Positions 27,361-36,813 of a DNA stretch of 64,000 bases are shown piece by piece. Position 1 is the stretch's first letter. Each line of letters starts with the position of its first letter. The DNA is from AP-15 sp963724435 (GTDB taxonomy: Bacteria; Pseudomonadota; Alphaproteobacteria; ATCC43930; CGMCC-115725). The stretch is taken from the NCBI GenBank assembly GCA_963724435.1, contig CAVRUN010000005.1, positions 620,001 to 684,000 of the forward strand. Reading direction: 5' to 3'. Made by a program: the position numbers and the translations under genes. Under the pieces are notes generated by a model. The model saw only the letters and a list, made by a program, of their open reading frames with translations, did no database searches and was not told the DNA's origin.

Positions 27361-28167
27361 GTGCGGGGTCGCGTCCTAATCGTTGCCGGCTCCGATTCAG
27401 GCGGCGGCGCCGGAATCCAGGCCGACATCAAGACCGTCACGATGCTCGGCGGCTACGCGGCGACCGCGATAACCGCTTTGACCGCGCAAAACACCGAAGG
27501 GGTTTTCGGCGTGCTGCCGATCCCGCCCGATTTTATCCGTCAGCAGATCGAGATCGTGCTTGACGATATCGGTGCCGACGCAATCAAGACCGGCATGCTG
27601 CATGATACCGCGGTCATCGAGACACTGGCCGCGGTGCTGCGCCAGCGCGCGGAGGGCGTCCCGCTCGTTGTCGATCCAGTCATGGCGGCTAAAGGCGGCG
27701 CCCGGCTGATCGACCCCGATGCGGTCGAGGCATTGAAAGAGCAACTAATCCCCCGCGCGACCGTGCTGACCCCGAATCTGCCGGAAGCGGAAATCCTCTG
27801 CGGCAGCGCGATCGCCGATGTTGCGGCGATGCGGGGCGCGGGCGAGCAGCTGCTCCGGCTCGGCTGCCGGGCGGTACTGGTCAAGGGCGGCCATCTCGAC
27901 GGCGACACCGTGACGGATGTTTTGATGACAGCGGTTGGCGGCAGCCGCGTTTGGGAAAGCCCGCGGATCGCGTCGCGGCATACGCATGGCACCGGCTGCA
28001 CGCTGGCCTCGGCCGTCGCGACCGGTCTCGCCCAGGGTCTTGCGATCGAGGACGCCGTCGATCGGGCGCGTGATTATGTGCAGCGCGCCATCGCGACAGC
28101 CCCCGGCTTTGGCCGCGGCCACGGCCCGCTCAACCACGCTCATCCGCTTGGGGCGGGGGAGCCTTGA
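27361..28167 (+). CDS. thiD: Hydroxymethylpyrimidine (phosphate) kinase ThiD
   Basis: 268 residues with GTG start at 27361, 14 nt after glmM. Ribokinase-like fold with VLIVAGSDSGGGAGIQADIKT, DPVMAAKGGARL, LTPNLPEAE, VLVKGGH and the anion hole HTHGTGCTLASAVA. Phosphorylates HMP and HMP-P in thiamin synthesis. I see no TPP riboswitch before it, and it appears to be expressed with glmM. Confidence 0.93.
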   Translation: MRGRVLIVAGSDSGGGAGIQADIKTVTMLGGYAATAITALTAQNTEGVFGVLPIPPDFIRQQIEIVLDDIGADAIKTGMLHDTAVIETLAAVLRQRAEGVPLVVDPVMAAKGGARLIDPDAVEALKEQLIPRATVLTPNLPEAEILCGSAIADVAAMRGAGEQLLRLGCRAVLVKGGHLDGDTVTDVLMTAVGGSRVWESPRIASRHTHGTGCTLASAVATGLAQGLAIEDAVDRARDYVQRAIATAPGFGRGHGPLNHAHPLGAGEP

Positions 28168-28175
28168 TCGGTCTG

Positions 28176-29138
28176 TTATCGATCAAAATCGACCGCGACG
28201 GTATTGCCGCCGCTCAGCAGTACGCCGACGTGCTCGCCACGCCGGGGCTGATAACGGCCGGACAGTAATGCCGCGAGGGCTGCGGCGCCGCCGGGCTCGG
28301 CAACCACTCTCAAGGTAGCCCAAAGCGCTTTCTGCGCGTCGCGGATAGCGTCGTCCGACACCACGACGACGCGCTCCATCAGCCGCGCGACTATCGGGAA
28401 AACGAGCTCGCCGACGCGGCGCGGCGCCAATGAGTCGGCGGCGATCCCGCCGGCTTCGGCATCGACAGGGCGGCCGGCCAGTATCGCTTTGGTCAGGGTC
28501 GGGGCCGCTTCCGGCTCGACGCCGATGATTCGGACGCGTCGCTGATAACAGGCAGCGATGCCGCCGATCAGGCCGCCCCCGCCCACCGCGACCAGCAGCG
28601 TATCGAGGCCAGCGGCCTGCTCCTCCAGCTCGAGGCCGATGGTGCCTTGGCCGAGCAAGGTTTCGTGCTGGTCAAAGGCGTGGATCGCGAGCGCGCCCGA
28701 TTTGGCGACCCATGCTTCGCTGGCAGCGAGCGCATCGTCATAGCGGTCGCCGCCAACGACGAGCTCGGCGCCGTATTCGCGGATGCGCCGGATCTTCGCC
28801 GGCGAGGAGATACTCGGAACAAAGATCTTCGCGGGGATCCCGAGCTTCAAAGCGGCGTAGGCGACCGCTGCCCCGTGATTACCACCGGAGGCGGCGGCGA
28901 TGCCGGCTTTGGGGATGTCGCGCATCAAGAGATTGGCGAAGGCCCCTCGGGTCTTGAACGAGCCCGCGTGCTGCATCAGCTCCAGCTTGCAGCTCAAGCG
29001 GACGGCATCCAGACCGAAATCGCCGCCATCGACCTCGATCACCGGCGTGCGGCGGATATGGGATCTGATCCGCCGCTCGGTCTCGGCAATCGCTGCCCGG
29101 TCGATCGCGTCTTTGTTGCTCGCATCTTCATTCGGCAT
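28176..29138 (-). CDS. PLP-dependent threonine/serine dehydratase-like enzyme
   Basis: 320 residues, fold type II PLP enzyme. The PLP lysine is in SFKTRGA (about residue 62), with ASGGNHGAAVAYAA for substrate carboxylate, and the phosphate-binding glycine loop VGGGGLIGGIAA. Closest families are catabolic threonine dehydratase and serine/threo-hydroxyaspartate dehydratase or racemase; there is no C-terminal ACT domain, so it is not biosynthetic IlvA. Convergent with thiD, divergent from the PhzF gene. The substrate is not set by context. Confidence 0.86.
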   Translation of the reverse strand: MPNEDASNKDAIDRAAIAETERRIRSHIRRTPVIEVDGGDFGLDAVRLSCKLELMQHAGSFKTRGAFANLLMRDIPKAGIAAASGGNHGAAVAYAALKLGIPAKIFVPSISSPAKIRRIREYGAELVVGGDRYDDALAASEAWVAKSGALAIHAFDQHETLLGQGTIGLELEEQAAGLDTLLVAVGGGGLIGGIAACYQRRVRIIGVEPEAAPTLTKAILAGRPVDAEAGGIAADSLAPRRVGELVFPIVARLMERVVVVSDDAIRDAQKALWATLRVVAEPGGAAALAALLSGRYQPRRGEHVGVLLSGGNTVAVDFDR

Positions 29139-29222
29139 TTCAGCACCGATTTAGCGCAGTGGCCGCGGTTCAGGCATGTATAAAGCAGGCTATTCCCCGA
29201 AAAGGCACGAGGACCCGACCGG

Positions 29223-30125
29223 ATGCAGCTCGAATTCGTAACCGTCGACGTCTTTACCGATCGCCGGTTTGGCGGAAATCCGCTGGCCGTCGTATTCAAC
29301 GGCGAGCAGCTGACCGCGACCCAGATGCAGTCCCTCGCGGGCGAATTCAACCTGGCGGAAACGACCTTTGTGCTCCCGCCGCATGACGCATCGCATACCG
29401 GGCAAGTTCGCATCTTCACACCCAAGGCCGAGCTGCCTTTTGCCGGCCATCCGAATGTCGGGACCGCCTTTGCGCTGGCCCGCCGCGGATCGGTTTTCGG
29501 CCAACGGATCGGCGACCGGCTGGTGTTCGAGGAAGCAGCCGGTCTCGTGCCGCTGCAGTTGATCAAAGACGGCGGTGCGGCCGTTGGCGCCTGGCTCACG
29601 GCACCCCAGCCGTTATCGCGCGGCCCCGATCTTTCCCCAGAACTGATCGCGGCCGCCTGCGCGCTCGCCGCCGATGATATCGAGACCCGCTATCACATGC
29701 CCTGCGCGGCATCATGCGGCACGACTTTCGTCTTTGCCGAATTAAAGACGCGCCGGGCATTGGAAGCAGCTCAGCCGCGATCCGAGGCGTTTTCGCGAGA
29801 TGATTTTCCAGCAGGGGCGAATGGCATCCACCTCTATCTCCGCGACGCCGCCGATGGCGTCGATATTCGGGCGCGGATGTTCGCCCCGCTGCTCGGAGTC
29901 CCCGAGGATCCTGCAACCGGCAGCGCCAATGCCGCGCTGGCAGGGTTACTGGCAAGCCTGATGCCCGAGCCCGATCTCGCTCTGCAGTTGCGGATCGCTC
30001 AGGGGATCGAGATGGGCCGGCCGAGCCTGCTCGAAGCCTCGGCGGAGAAGCGCGGCGGCAAGGTTACGGAAATCCGGCTCGGCGGGCGCTGCGTTGCGGT
30101 GATGAGCGGAACCATCGAGATCTGA
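29223..30125 (+). CDS. PhzF family isomerase/epimerase-like protein
   Basis: 300 residues with a diaminopimelate-epimerase-like fold. Conserved blocks: MQLEFVTVDVFTDRRFGGNPLAVV, FNLAETTF with the catalytic Glu, FAGHPNVGTAF, and EDPATGSANAALAG. PhzF relatives isomerise small metabolites; the native substrate of most is unknown. There are no phenazine genes here. No signal peptide. The ATG follows an unremarkable leader 84 nt from the divergent dehydratase. Confidence 0.88.
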   Translation: MQLEFVTVDVFTDRRFGGNPLAVVFNGEQLTATQMQSLAGEFNLAETTFVLPPHDASHTGQVRIFTPKAELPFAGHPNVGTAFALARRGSVFGQRIGDRLVFEEAAGLVPLQLIKDGGAAVGAWLTAPQPLSRGPDLSPELIAAACALAADDIETRYHMPCAASCGTTFVFAELKTRRALEAAQPRSEAFSRDDFPAGANGIHLYLRDAADGVDIRARMFAPLLGVPEDPATGSANAALAGLLASLMPEPDLALQLRIAQGIEMGRPSLLEASAEKRGGKVTEIRLGGRCVAVMSGTIEI

Positions 30126-30186
30126 CGATTGCCGCAAGGCATCAAGCGCGCGAGTATCCGAGATCTTTGGGGAGGGAGGGGTGGCC

Positions 30187-30618
30187 ATGTTGCGAATTTT
30201 GGGTCTCGTTTTGGGTTTCTGGGTTGCTTTGGCAGGGACGGCGTCGGCGCAGAGCGTCGCATCGATCCAAAAGCTCGATGACGCGTGGTCCGCCGCCTTC
30301 AACAAAGGCGACGCCGGCGCGATCGCGGGGATGTATGCCGCGGACGCTTATGTGTTGCCGCCCGGCCATGACATGGTCAAGGGTCGCGCCGCGATCGAGG
30401 CGTTTTGGAAGGGCGCAACCGGTCAACTCGGCAACGCCAAGCTCGTCGCGGTTGACGTCGCACCGCTCGGCCGCAGCGCGGCCCGCGAGATAGGGACTTT
30501 TTCATTCGAGACAAAGGCCCAGACACCGCAACCCGTTGTCGGCAAATACGTCGTTGTCTGGCGCAAGATTGGTCGTCAGTGGCTGCTCGCGACCGACATC
30601 TGGAATACGAACAAGTAA
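30187..30618 (+). CDS. Exported SnoaL/DUF4440-like protein
   Basis: 143 residues from ATG 30187; GGGAGGGAGGGG spacing favours this over the GTG two codons upstream. Signal peptide MLRILGLVLGFWVALAGTASA is followed by an NTF2-like domain: IQKLDDAWSAAFNKGDAGAIAGMYAADAYVLPPG, the DUF4440/SgcJ pattern, with KYVVVWRKIGRQWLLATDIWN at the end. Such proteins are periplasmic, sometimes hydrolase- or isomerase-like, mostly of unknown role. Confidence 0.82.
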   Translation: MLRILGLVLGFWVALAGTASAQSVASIQKLDDAWSAAFNKGDAGAIAGMYAADAYVLPPGHDMVKGRAAIEAFWKGATGQLGNAKLVAVDVAPLGRSAAREIGTFSFETKAQTPQPVVGKYVVVWRKIGRQWLLATDIWNTNK

Positions 30619-30694
30619 TCGGGCGCCTCCTCGTCGTTGCGAGAGGGATTATGAACGGCCTCAGCACCCAGCCGTGCCCAAAGAGGAAGGCGCG

Positions 30695-30889
30695 ATGGCA
30701 AAGAAAGACGAAAAAGCGGCTGGCAAAGCGCCGTAGAAACCGGACCAAAAGCCAGGACACGAGACAGTCGATGTTGCCTTAGACAGCATCATCGACGCGA
30801 TCCTAAATGCCGATCTCGAGGCCGTGCGGGAGCAGCAGGAGCGCGACGGATCAAAAGGCGGTGACCCAAGACCCAATGAAAAAGACTAA
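30695..30889 (+). pseudogene. Small hydrophilic ORF interrupted by an in-frame TAG
   Basis: A strong AGAGGAAGG site precedes ATG 30695. The frame reads MAKKDEKAAGKAP, TAG at 30734-30736, then 50 further codons to TAA (30889) with normal high-GC composition. The part after the amber codon, KPDQKPGHETVDVALDSIID and on to EQQERDGSKGGDPRPNEKD, looks like a coherent, acidic, helical small protein. It may be a recent nonsense mutation, a sequence error, or a read-through gene. Family unknown. Confidence 0.45.
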
Positions 30890-30898
30890 CGACTACGA

Positions 30899-31516
30899 AT
30901 GTGCCAACCAGAAGCAGAGCGCCAGCCACTCCCGCAACGATTGCACCAGCCCACGTTGCGGAGAATTTGGCGAATTTTAGAATGGAGCGCTGGCGCATTA
31001 GTTGCGCTCATAGGGCTCGCAGCGGCATACATAGAACTTGGTCCCTTTATCAGTGTGACCGTAGCGTCTTCTCTTGTTGCCAATGACCCCTACGAACCAC
31101 TCCTCATGGTCAAGAACGCGGGATACCTTTCCGTCTATAATCTCGTTTTCGCATGCGAAGTGACGATACCCATACTCCCGGGGCACCCGGGGCCGCTCAA
31201 TTTCTCGCTTGAACTGCACAACCGAGCGACCCAAGAAGCCGGGGATAATCTTTCTCCCGAACCCGTCTTGGCCCCCCAGGATAGCGTCACCAAAACGTGC
31301 GCAACCCGAGTTAACGGTCTCACACCGAAAGGCATGGATTTCTCTGGAACGGTTATCGATTTTGTTGTCACATACCGTCCGTTTGCACCATTCACACCCG
31401 CACGACACAATGTCGTTCGTTTCGCCAGCAGAAAGGCACCAAACGGCGAGATAGTTTGGATACCTATCGCATATTCCACGCAGCATTTTCCGGCACCGCC
31501 ACAGTCGACGAAATAG
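30899..31516 (+). CDS. Membrane-anchored protein of unknown function
   Basis: 205 residues. One membrane helix at about 29-48 (WSAGALVALIGLAAAYIEL), and then a beta-rich exported domain with LLMVKNAGYLSVYNLVFACEVTIP and a Cys pair. No family recognised. Base composition is a little lower in GC than its neighbours. There is no obvious ribosome site before ATG 30899. Confidence 0.62.
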   Translation: MCQPEAERQPLPQRLHQPTLRRIWRILEWSAGALVALIGLAAAYIELGPFISVTVASSLVANDPYEPLLMVKNAGYLSVYNLVFACEVTIPILPGHPGPLNFSLELHNRATQEAGDNLSPEPVLAPQDSVTKTCATRVNGLTPKGMDFSGTVIDFVVTYRPFAPFTPARHNVVRFASRKAPNGEIVWIPIAYSTQHFPAPPQSTK

Positions 31517-31752
31517 GACACGATCAGAAGAACCGATAGCGGCGCGCGCTGACTGGCACCAATGATGTCCACATTTGGATAACCGTCGTTGCGAGGAGCC
31601 GAAGGTGAGGCGGCTGGTGTTGCGAACCGAGCGCGATGCTTCGCTGCCCTCGCAACGATGGCCGGCATCGGGCTTGCCGCCGCGACCGGGTCCGGTAATT
31701 TCCTCACTGGCCGATCCGCCCTAAGCTGGGTCCAGCCCATTCGGAGGTAGAC

Positions 31753-32814
31753 ATGGCAAAAAGCTATCGGGTGGCGGTGATCGCCGGCGACGGCATCGGG
31801 CATGAGGTCATGCCTGAGGGCGTGGCGGCAATGGAGCGGGCCGCGCGCACCCACGGCTTTGAGCTGAGCTGGAACGAATTCGACTGGAGCTGCGAGCGCT
31901 ACGCCCAGACCGGGCGGATGATGCCCGAAGACGGGCTCGACCGGCTGCGCCTTTACGATGCCGTCTATCTCGGCGCGGTTGGCCATCCCGAGGTGCCCGA
32001 CCACGTCTCGTTATGGGGATTGCTGATCCCGCTGCGCCGAGGCTTTCACCAATACGTCAATCTGCGCCCGGTGCGGCTGTTGGCGGGCGTGCAGTCGCCG
32101 TTGCGCGACCGCAATCCCGGCGACATCGATTTTTATGTCGTGCGCGAAAACAACGAGGGCGAATATTCGGAAATCGGCGGCCGCCTCTATACCGGCACCG
32201 ATTACGAGATGGCGATGCAGGAAGCGGTGTTCACGCGCCGCGGCTGTGATCGGATCATGCGCTATGCCTTTGAACTCGCCGGCAAGCGCAAAAAGCATGT
32301 GACGTCGGCGACCAAATCGAACGGCATCATTCACACGATGCCCTATTGGGACGAACGTTTTGCAGCGGTCGCCCGCGATTATCCCGACGTCAAGACCGAC
32401 CAGTATCACATCGATATCCTGACCGCGCATTTCGTGCGCCATCCGGATTGGTTCGATGTCGTCGTTGGCTCGAATTTGTTCGGCGACATTCTGTCCGATC
32501 TCGGGCCGGCGGTGGTCGGGTCGATCGGCATTGCACCTTCCGGCAACATCAACCCCGAGCGCGAATATCCGTCGATGTTCGAACCGGTGCACGGCTCGGC
32601 GCCGGACATCGCCGGGCGCGGCATCGCCAACCCGATCGGCCAGATCTGGTCGGGCGCGATGATGCTGGCGCATTTCGGCGAAACCGCTGCGGCCGAAGCG
32701 GTCGAACACGCAATTGCCGAGGTGCTGGGCGAGGGCGGCACGCGCACCCCCGATCTCGGCGGTAATGCCGGCACCAAGGATCTCGGAGCCGCGATCACCG
32801 CCGCGATCCGCTAG
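31753..32814 (+). CDS. Tartrate dehydrogenase-type 2-hydroxyacid oxidative decarboxylase (IDH/IMDH family)
   Basis: 353 residues of the isocitrate/isopropylmalate dehydrogenase superfamily. Substrate-loop residues (LWGLLIPLRRGFHQYVNLRPVRLL), VRENNEGEYSEIGGR, the catalytic Lys region (VTSATKSNGII) and metal Asp residues in GSNLFGDILSDLG are all visible, as is EPVHGSAPDIAGRGIANP. The replacement pattern fits tartrate dehydrogenase/decarboxylase (TtuC/YeaU) rather than LeuB. NAD and Mn dependent. Stand-alone gene; GGAGG is a few bases upstream. Confidence 0.86.
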   Translation: MAKSYRVAVIAGDGIGHEVMPEGVAAMERAARTHGFELSWNEFDWSCERYAQTGRMMPEDGLDRLRLYDAVYLGAVGHPEVPDHVSLWGLLIPLRRGFHQYVNLRPVRLLAGVQSPLRDRNPGDIDFYVVRENNEGEYSEIGGRLYTGTDYEMAMQEAVFTRRGCDRIMRYAFELAGKRKKHVTSATKSNGIIHTMPYWDERFAAVARDYPDVKTDQYHIDILTAHFVRHPDWFDVVVGSNLFGDILSDLGPAVVGSIGIAPSGNINPEREYPSMFEPVHGSAPDIAGRGIANPIGQIWSGAMMLAHFGETAAAEAVEHAIAEVLGEGGTRTPDLGGNAGTKDLGAAITAAIR

Positions 32815-32842
32815 CGGAGGCGCGGCTGCGGCGAGCAGCGCT

Positions 32843-33406
32843 CTAGACTGGGAAACCGGCGCGGCGCGGGGATAATCGGATGCCGACGCGCGCCGCCTCG
32901 ACCATGTAATAGCGGGTCATCTGCACGATGTCGGTGCGCCAATAAAGCTGTTGCTGCTCGTTTTCAAGAAAGTCGGCGGCCGCGAAAGCGTAGCAATAGG
33001 TCTCGACATAGCGCCGGACGGCATCGCCTGATATTGGCGCGTCGCGCCAGCCAAATTTCCAGCCGGCGTGCTCGGCGCCGATCCGCCAGCGTTCGAGCCG
33101 AACCGACAATGTACTGGCGTCGAGCGCATCCAGCGCCGGCACACGGTAGACGGCGACCAGCCGGTGTACATTGAGCTGCAACTGCATCAGCAACTCGTCG
33201 CCAAACGCTTGGATCAGGTAGGTGGCATCGGCGGCGCCGCGGAGATGGCGGATCTCGACTTGGGCGCGCGCCGCTGAGGCTAGCTCGATCTCGCGCGGCT
33301 CCTTGTCAAAGCTAGGCAATTCGCAGTCGACCGCGCGCAGTGCCTCAAGCATCTGCCCGGTAAGGAACTGCTCGCTTCGCTCTTGCGCCTCAGCAATCGT
33401 CAGCAT
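32843..33406 (-). CDS. Conserved hypothetical protein
   Basis: 187 residues, predicted mostly helical, with no signal peptide or membrane segment. Has conspicuous aromatic and Arg clusters (ETYCYAFAAADFLENEQQQLYWRTDIVQMTRYYMVEAA). I do not recognise a family. No clear ribosome site before the ATG, but codon use matches neighbouring genes and no other frame is better. It ends 28 nt from the tartrate-type dehydrogenase (convergent). Confidence 0.62.
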   Translation of the reverse strand: MLTIAEAQERSEQFLTGQMLEALRAVDCELPSFDKEPREIELASAARAQVEIRHLRGAADATYLIQAFGDELLMQLQLNVHRLVAVYRVPALDALDASTLSVRLERWRIGAEHAGWKFGWRDAPISGDAVRRYVETYCYAFAAADFLENEQQQLYWRTDIVQMTRYYMVEAARVGIRLSPRRAGFPV

Positions 33407-33479
33407 GTGTGCTCAACCCGCATCCGCGCCGGAAACACCGATCGCCAACCGGCGTTCCGACGTGAGTAGTTGCGGACGA

Positions 33480-35096
33480 CTATGCTGCGGGGTGGACGCC
33501 GGCGGATTTGACCTCGTCGCTGACAAACGGCTCGAATTCGCGGAAGTTTTCCTCGAAGCGATGGGTCAGCTCGCGCGCGGTGTGGTCGTAGGCCTCCTTA
33601 TCGGACCAGGTGCTGCGTGGGTCGAGCACCTCGCTCGGCACTTCGGGGCAGCCCTCGGGCACCAGCAGGCCAAAATTCGACTCCTTCCGCACCGGCATTT
33701 CGCCGAGCCGGCCGTCGAGAGCGGCGCGCAGCAATGCTCGCGTATAAGCGATCGGCATGCGCTTGCCGACGCCATAGGTGCCGCCCGACCATCCGGTGTT
33801 GACGAGCCAGCATTGTGAGCCGTGCCGCTTGATCCGCTCGCCGAGCAACTCGGCGTAGACTGATGGATGGCGCGGCATGAACGGCGCGCCAAAGCAGGTC
33901 GAAAACGTCGCCTCCGGTGCATTGCCGAGGCCTTTTTCGGTCCCGGCAACGCGCGCCGTGTAGCCCGAGAGAAAATGGTACATCGCCTGTTCGGCGCTGA
34001 GCTTGGCGATCGGCGGCATGACCCCAAAGGCATCGGCGGTCAGCATCACGACATTTGCCGGATGCGGGCCGAGCCCGGTCGGGTCGGCGTTCGGAATGAA
34101 ATCGAGCGGATAGCAGGCGCGGGTATTTTCGGTCAGGCTATCGTCGTCGACATCGGGAAGCCGCGTCACCGGATCGACCACGACATTTTCGAGCACCGTG
34201 CCAAAGCGGCCGATCGTCGCATAGATCTCGGGCTCGGCCGTTGGCGAGAGATTGATGACCTTGGCGTAGCAGCCGCCTTCGAAATTGAAGACCCCGTTGT
34301 CGCTCCACCCGTGCTCGTCATCGCCGATCAAGGTACGAGAATTATCAGCTGACAAGGTGGTCTTGCCGGTCCCCGACAGCCCGAAAAAGATCGCGGCGTC
34401 GCCCTTTGACCCGACATTGGCCGAAGCGTGCATCGGCAATACGCCGCGCGCCGGCAACACGAAATTGAGGTAGCCGAAAACCGATTTCTTGATCTCACCG
34501 GCATATTCGGTGCCGCCGATCAACACCAGCCCGCGGGCGAAATTGACAAAGATAAAGACGTCGGAGTTGATCCCATCGGTTTCGGCGAGAGCGCGAAAAG
34601 CGGGCGCGTGCAAAATCGTAAAGGCGGGCTCGAACCCCGGCAATTCCTCGGCCGGAGGGCGGATAAACATGTTGCGCGAGAATAGGCTGTGCCAGGCGCT
34701 GTCGGTCACGACCCGCACCGGCAGGCGATAAGCCGGGTCGGCCCCGGCATAGAGGTCCTGCACAAAGAGCTCGCGGCGCTGAAAATAGGCGAGCATCCGC
34801 TGATGCAGGCTGTCGAACCGCGCGGGCGACACCGGCTGATTGATGCTGCCCCACCATACCGTGTCCTTGGTCCCGGATTCTTCGACGATGTACTTGTCGC
34901 GCGGCGTGCGCCCGGTAAACGCCCCGGTATTAACGGAAAAACTGCCGCCGGCGACCACCTCGCCCTCGCAGCGGCGCACCGCGTGTTCGTAGAGGACCGG
35001 CATCGATAAATTCCAATGCTCGGCCCCGAGATGGCGCATGCCCTGGCGGTCGAGCCCGAAACGGCTCTTAAACGCGGTCACCGGATTGACCTGCAT
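33480..35096 (-). CDS. pckA: Phosphoenolpyruvate carboxykinase (ATP)
   Basis: 538 residues. P-loop GLSGTGKTTLSAD, the metal/OAA motif (ANVGSKGDAAIFFGLSG region), DDEHGWSDNGVFNFEGGCYAK and WLVNTGWSGGTYGVGKR are as in ATP-type PckA. Converts oxaloacetate to PEP, first step of gluconeogenesis. AGGAGGAAAC sits before the ATG. In alphaproteobacteria pckA commonly lies next to chvI-chvG and is controlled by them; here a HugZ-like gene lies between. Confidence 0.96.
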   Translation of the reverse strand: MQVNPVTAFKSRFGLDRQGMRHLGAEHWNLSMPVLYEHAVRRCEGEVVAGGSFSVNTGAFTGRTPRDKYIVEESGTKDTVWWGSINQPVSPARFDSLHQRMLAYFQRRELFVQDLYAGADPAYRLPVRVVTDSAWHSLFSRNMFIRPPAEELPGFEPAFTILHAPAFRALAETDGINSDVFIFVNFARGLVLIGGTEYAGEIKKSVFGYLNFVLPARGVLPMHASANVGSKGDAAIFFGLSGTGKTTLSADNSRTLIGDDEHGWSDNGVFNFEGGCYAKVINLSPTAEPEIYATIGRFGTVLENVVVDPVTRLPDVDDDSLTENTRACYPLDFIPNADPTGLGPHPANVVMLTADAFGVMPPIAKLSAEQAMYHFLSGYTARVAGTEKGLGNAPEATFSTCFGAPFMPRHPSVYAELLGERIKRHGSQCWLVNTGWSGGTYGVGKRMPIAYTRALLRAALDGRLGEMPVRKESNFGLLVPEGCPEVPSEVLDPRSTWSDKEAYDHTARELTHRFEENFREFEPFVSDEVKSAGVHPAA

Positions 35097-35201
35097 TCGA
35101 CGTTTCCTCCTGCTGCGGCGTGATGCAACATCGCTAACGGCGCCGGGTGATGGCGCCTACCACATGGATGCGAATCTGTCAAAGTTCATGCAACGTAGGC
35201 G

Positions 35202-35918
35202 CTAAAGGCGGGCTTTCTCCGCCAGCCCGGCTAGTGCCGCGAGCACCGCTTCGGCGGTCAGAGCCACCGCCGGAAACGCGAGCCGCGCGGTCGCATTGCC
35301 AGTCCGCAGATCAAGACCCTCGGGATCGAGGTTGGTTATGCGCCACCCGCTCTCGACACGCCCCAGCAGTTTTCTTACGCAGAGGTCGAGATCCGCGCCG
35401 TAAGCATCATTGATCTTTGTCACGATCGTGGTATGGGCTTCCGCCAGTGCGCCGGCATCGGTCTCAAACAGCAGATCGGCCCGGTCGATCCATTCGATCC
35501 GGCCAAAGCCGGCGACCAGATGACCGCGCTCGACGACCATCCGATAAATCCGAAAATCGGCGAAGCCGGCATAGAGTTCGCTCGACGGGTGACGCGTGGT
35601 GAAACGCGCCAGAAGACGAGGATCTGCCACGATTGCGGCCCGCCCGATCAAAGTCAGCCGCGGCCCATCGAGCCGGTCGGCGCGATCATCGGTGCCGTCG
35701 AGCAGCAATGATACCCGCGGGTCGAAAGCAATGTTGCGAGCGTGCTGGGCGAGATCAGAGAGCAGTAATATCGGGCTTCCGTCGAGATCGGCGGCATGGA
35801 GGACCAGCGAGACGTAGGGCGCACCGAGCAGGCTGGTGGCGAGTGCCGCGCGTTCGCAGCTGCGCATCAGCCAGCGACCGAGCCGGGCGGGATCGCGGTT
35901 CGATTCTTGATCGGGCAT
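35202..35918 (-). CDS. HugZ-like haem-utilisation / PNPOx-fold protein
   Basis: 238 residues. N-terminal split-barrel flavin-reductase/pyridoxamine-oxidase-like domain (LGAPYVSLVLHAADLDGSPILLLSDLAQHARNIAFDPRVSLLLDG), C-terminal DUF2470-like domain (AHTTIVTKINDAYGADLDLCV). This two-domain layout is that of HugZ haem oxygenases and related proteins. Haem binding cannot be judged by sequence alone. No iron genes are nearby. Confidence 0.78.
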   Translation of the reverse strand: MPDQESNRDPARLGRWLMRSCERAALATSLLGAPYVSLVLHAADLDGSPILLLSDLAQHARNIAFDPRVSLLLDGTDDRADRLDGPRLTLIGRAAIVADPRLLARFTTRHPSSELYAGFADFRIYRMVVERGHLVAGFGRIEWIDRADLLFETDAGALAEAHTTIVTKINDAYGADLDLCVRKLLGRVESGWRITNLDPEGLDLRTGNATARLAFPAVALTAEAVLAALAGLAEKARL

Positions 35919-36114
35919 GGCGTAAATCAGCGGAGCGGCGCTCCATCGTCAAGTGAAAGAGCGATCTAGAGCGGGCACAGCCGCCAAATCCAGCGCCCTA
36001 CAATCACAAACTACGGCTCTGGGCTGGTCGATGGTGGAAAATGGCCATATTTAATCGCAACAGCATCCGTTTCCTGTCCGTTACGGCTTGCTGAAGATTA
36101 TTGGGGGACCACAA

Positions 36115-36813
36115 GTGGCAAACACGATTGCTCTTGTCGATGACGACCGCAACATCCTGACCTCGGTGTCGATCGCACTCGAAGCGGAAGGCTTCGCGGT
36201 GCGCTGCTACAGCGATGGGGCGGAAGCGCTAAAAGGCATGAACGCGCAACCGGTCGACATCGCGGTCCTCGACATTAAGATGCCGCGGATGGATGGTATG
36301 GAATTACTCGAACAATTGCGGCGGCTGAGCAATATTCCGGTCATCTTTTTGACCTCGAAAGATGACGAGGTCGACGAATTGCTCGGCCTACGGATGGGGG
36401 CCGACGACTACATCAAGAAGCCCTTTTCACAGCGACTCCTGATCGAGCGCATCCGCGCATTGATTCGCCGAGGCGAGTTGGCGCGTGAGCACGGCGACCC
36501 GCAGGGCGAGCCCGTGGTCGTGCGTGGTCGGCTGGTGCTCGATCCGGCCCGGCATCTGTGCACCTGGAGCAATGAACCCGTCGAATTGACGGTTACTGAA
36601 TTTCTGATCTTGAAGTCGCTGGCCCACCGTCCCGGTCACGTAAAGAGCCGCGATCAGTTGATGGATGCGGCGTATGGCGAGCACATCTATGTCGACGACC
36701 GCACAATCGACAGCCACATCAAGCGGCTGAGAAAAAAATTTAAGGCGGTAGACGGCGATTTCGCCCACATCGAAACGCTTTATGGCGTCGGCTATCGATA
36801 CCGCGACCGCTGA
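36115..36813 (+). CDS. chvI: Response regulator ChvI
   Basis: 232 residues from GTG 36115 (MANTIALVDDDRNILTSV), with GGGGGA six bases upstream. Receiver domain with Asp pocket (DDD), phospho-acceptor Asp in VLDIKMPRMDG, Lys in DYIKKPFS, and an OmpR-type winged helix (LTVTEFLILKSLAHRPGHVKSRDQLMDAAY). ChvI is the conserved alphaproteobacterial regulator of envelope, acid response and central metabolism. Overlaps chvG by about 30 nt. Confidence 0.94.
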   Translation: MANTIALVDDDRNILTSVSIALEAEGFAVRCYSDGAEALKGMNAQPVDIAVLDIKMPRMDGMELLEQLRRLSNIPVIFLTSKDDEVDELLGLRMGADDYIKKPFSQRLLIERIRALIRRGELAREHGDPQGEPVVVRGRLVLDPARHLCTWSNEPVELTVTEFLILKSLAHRPGHVKSRDQLMDAAYGEHIYVDDRTIDSHIKRLRKKFKAVDGDFAHIETLYGVGYRYRDR

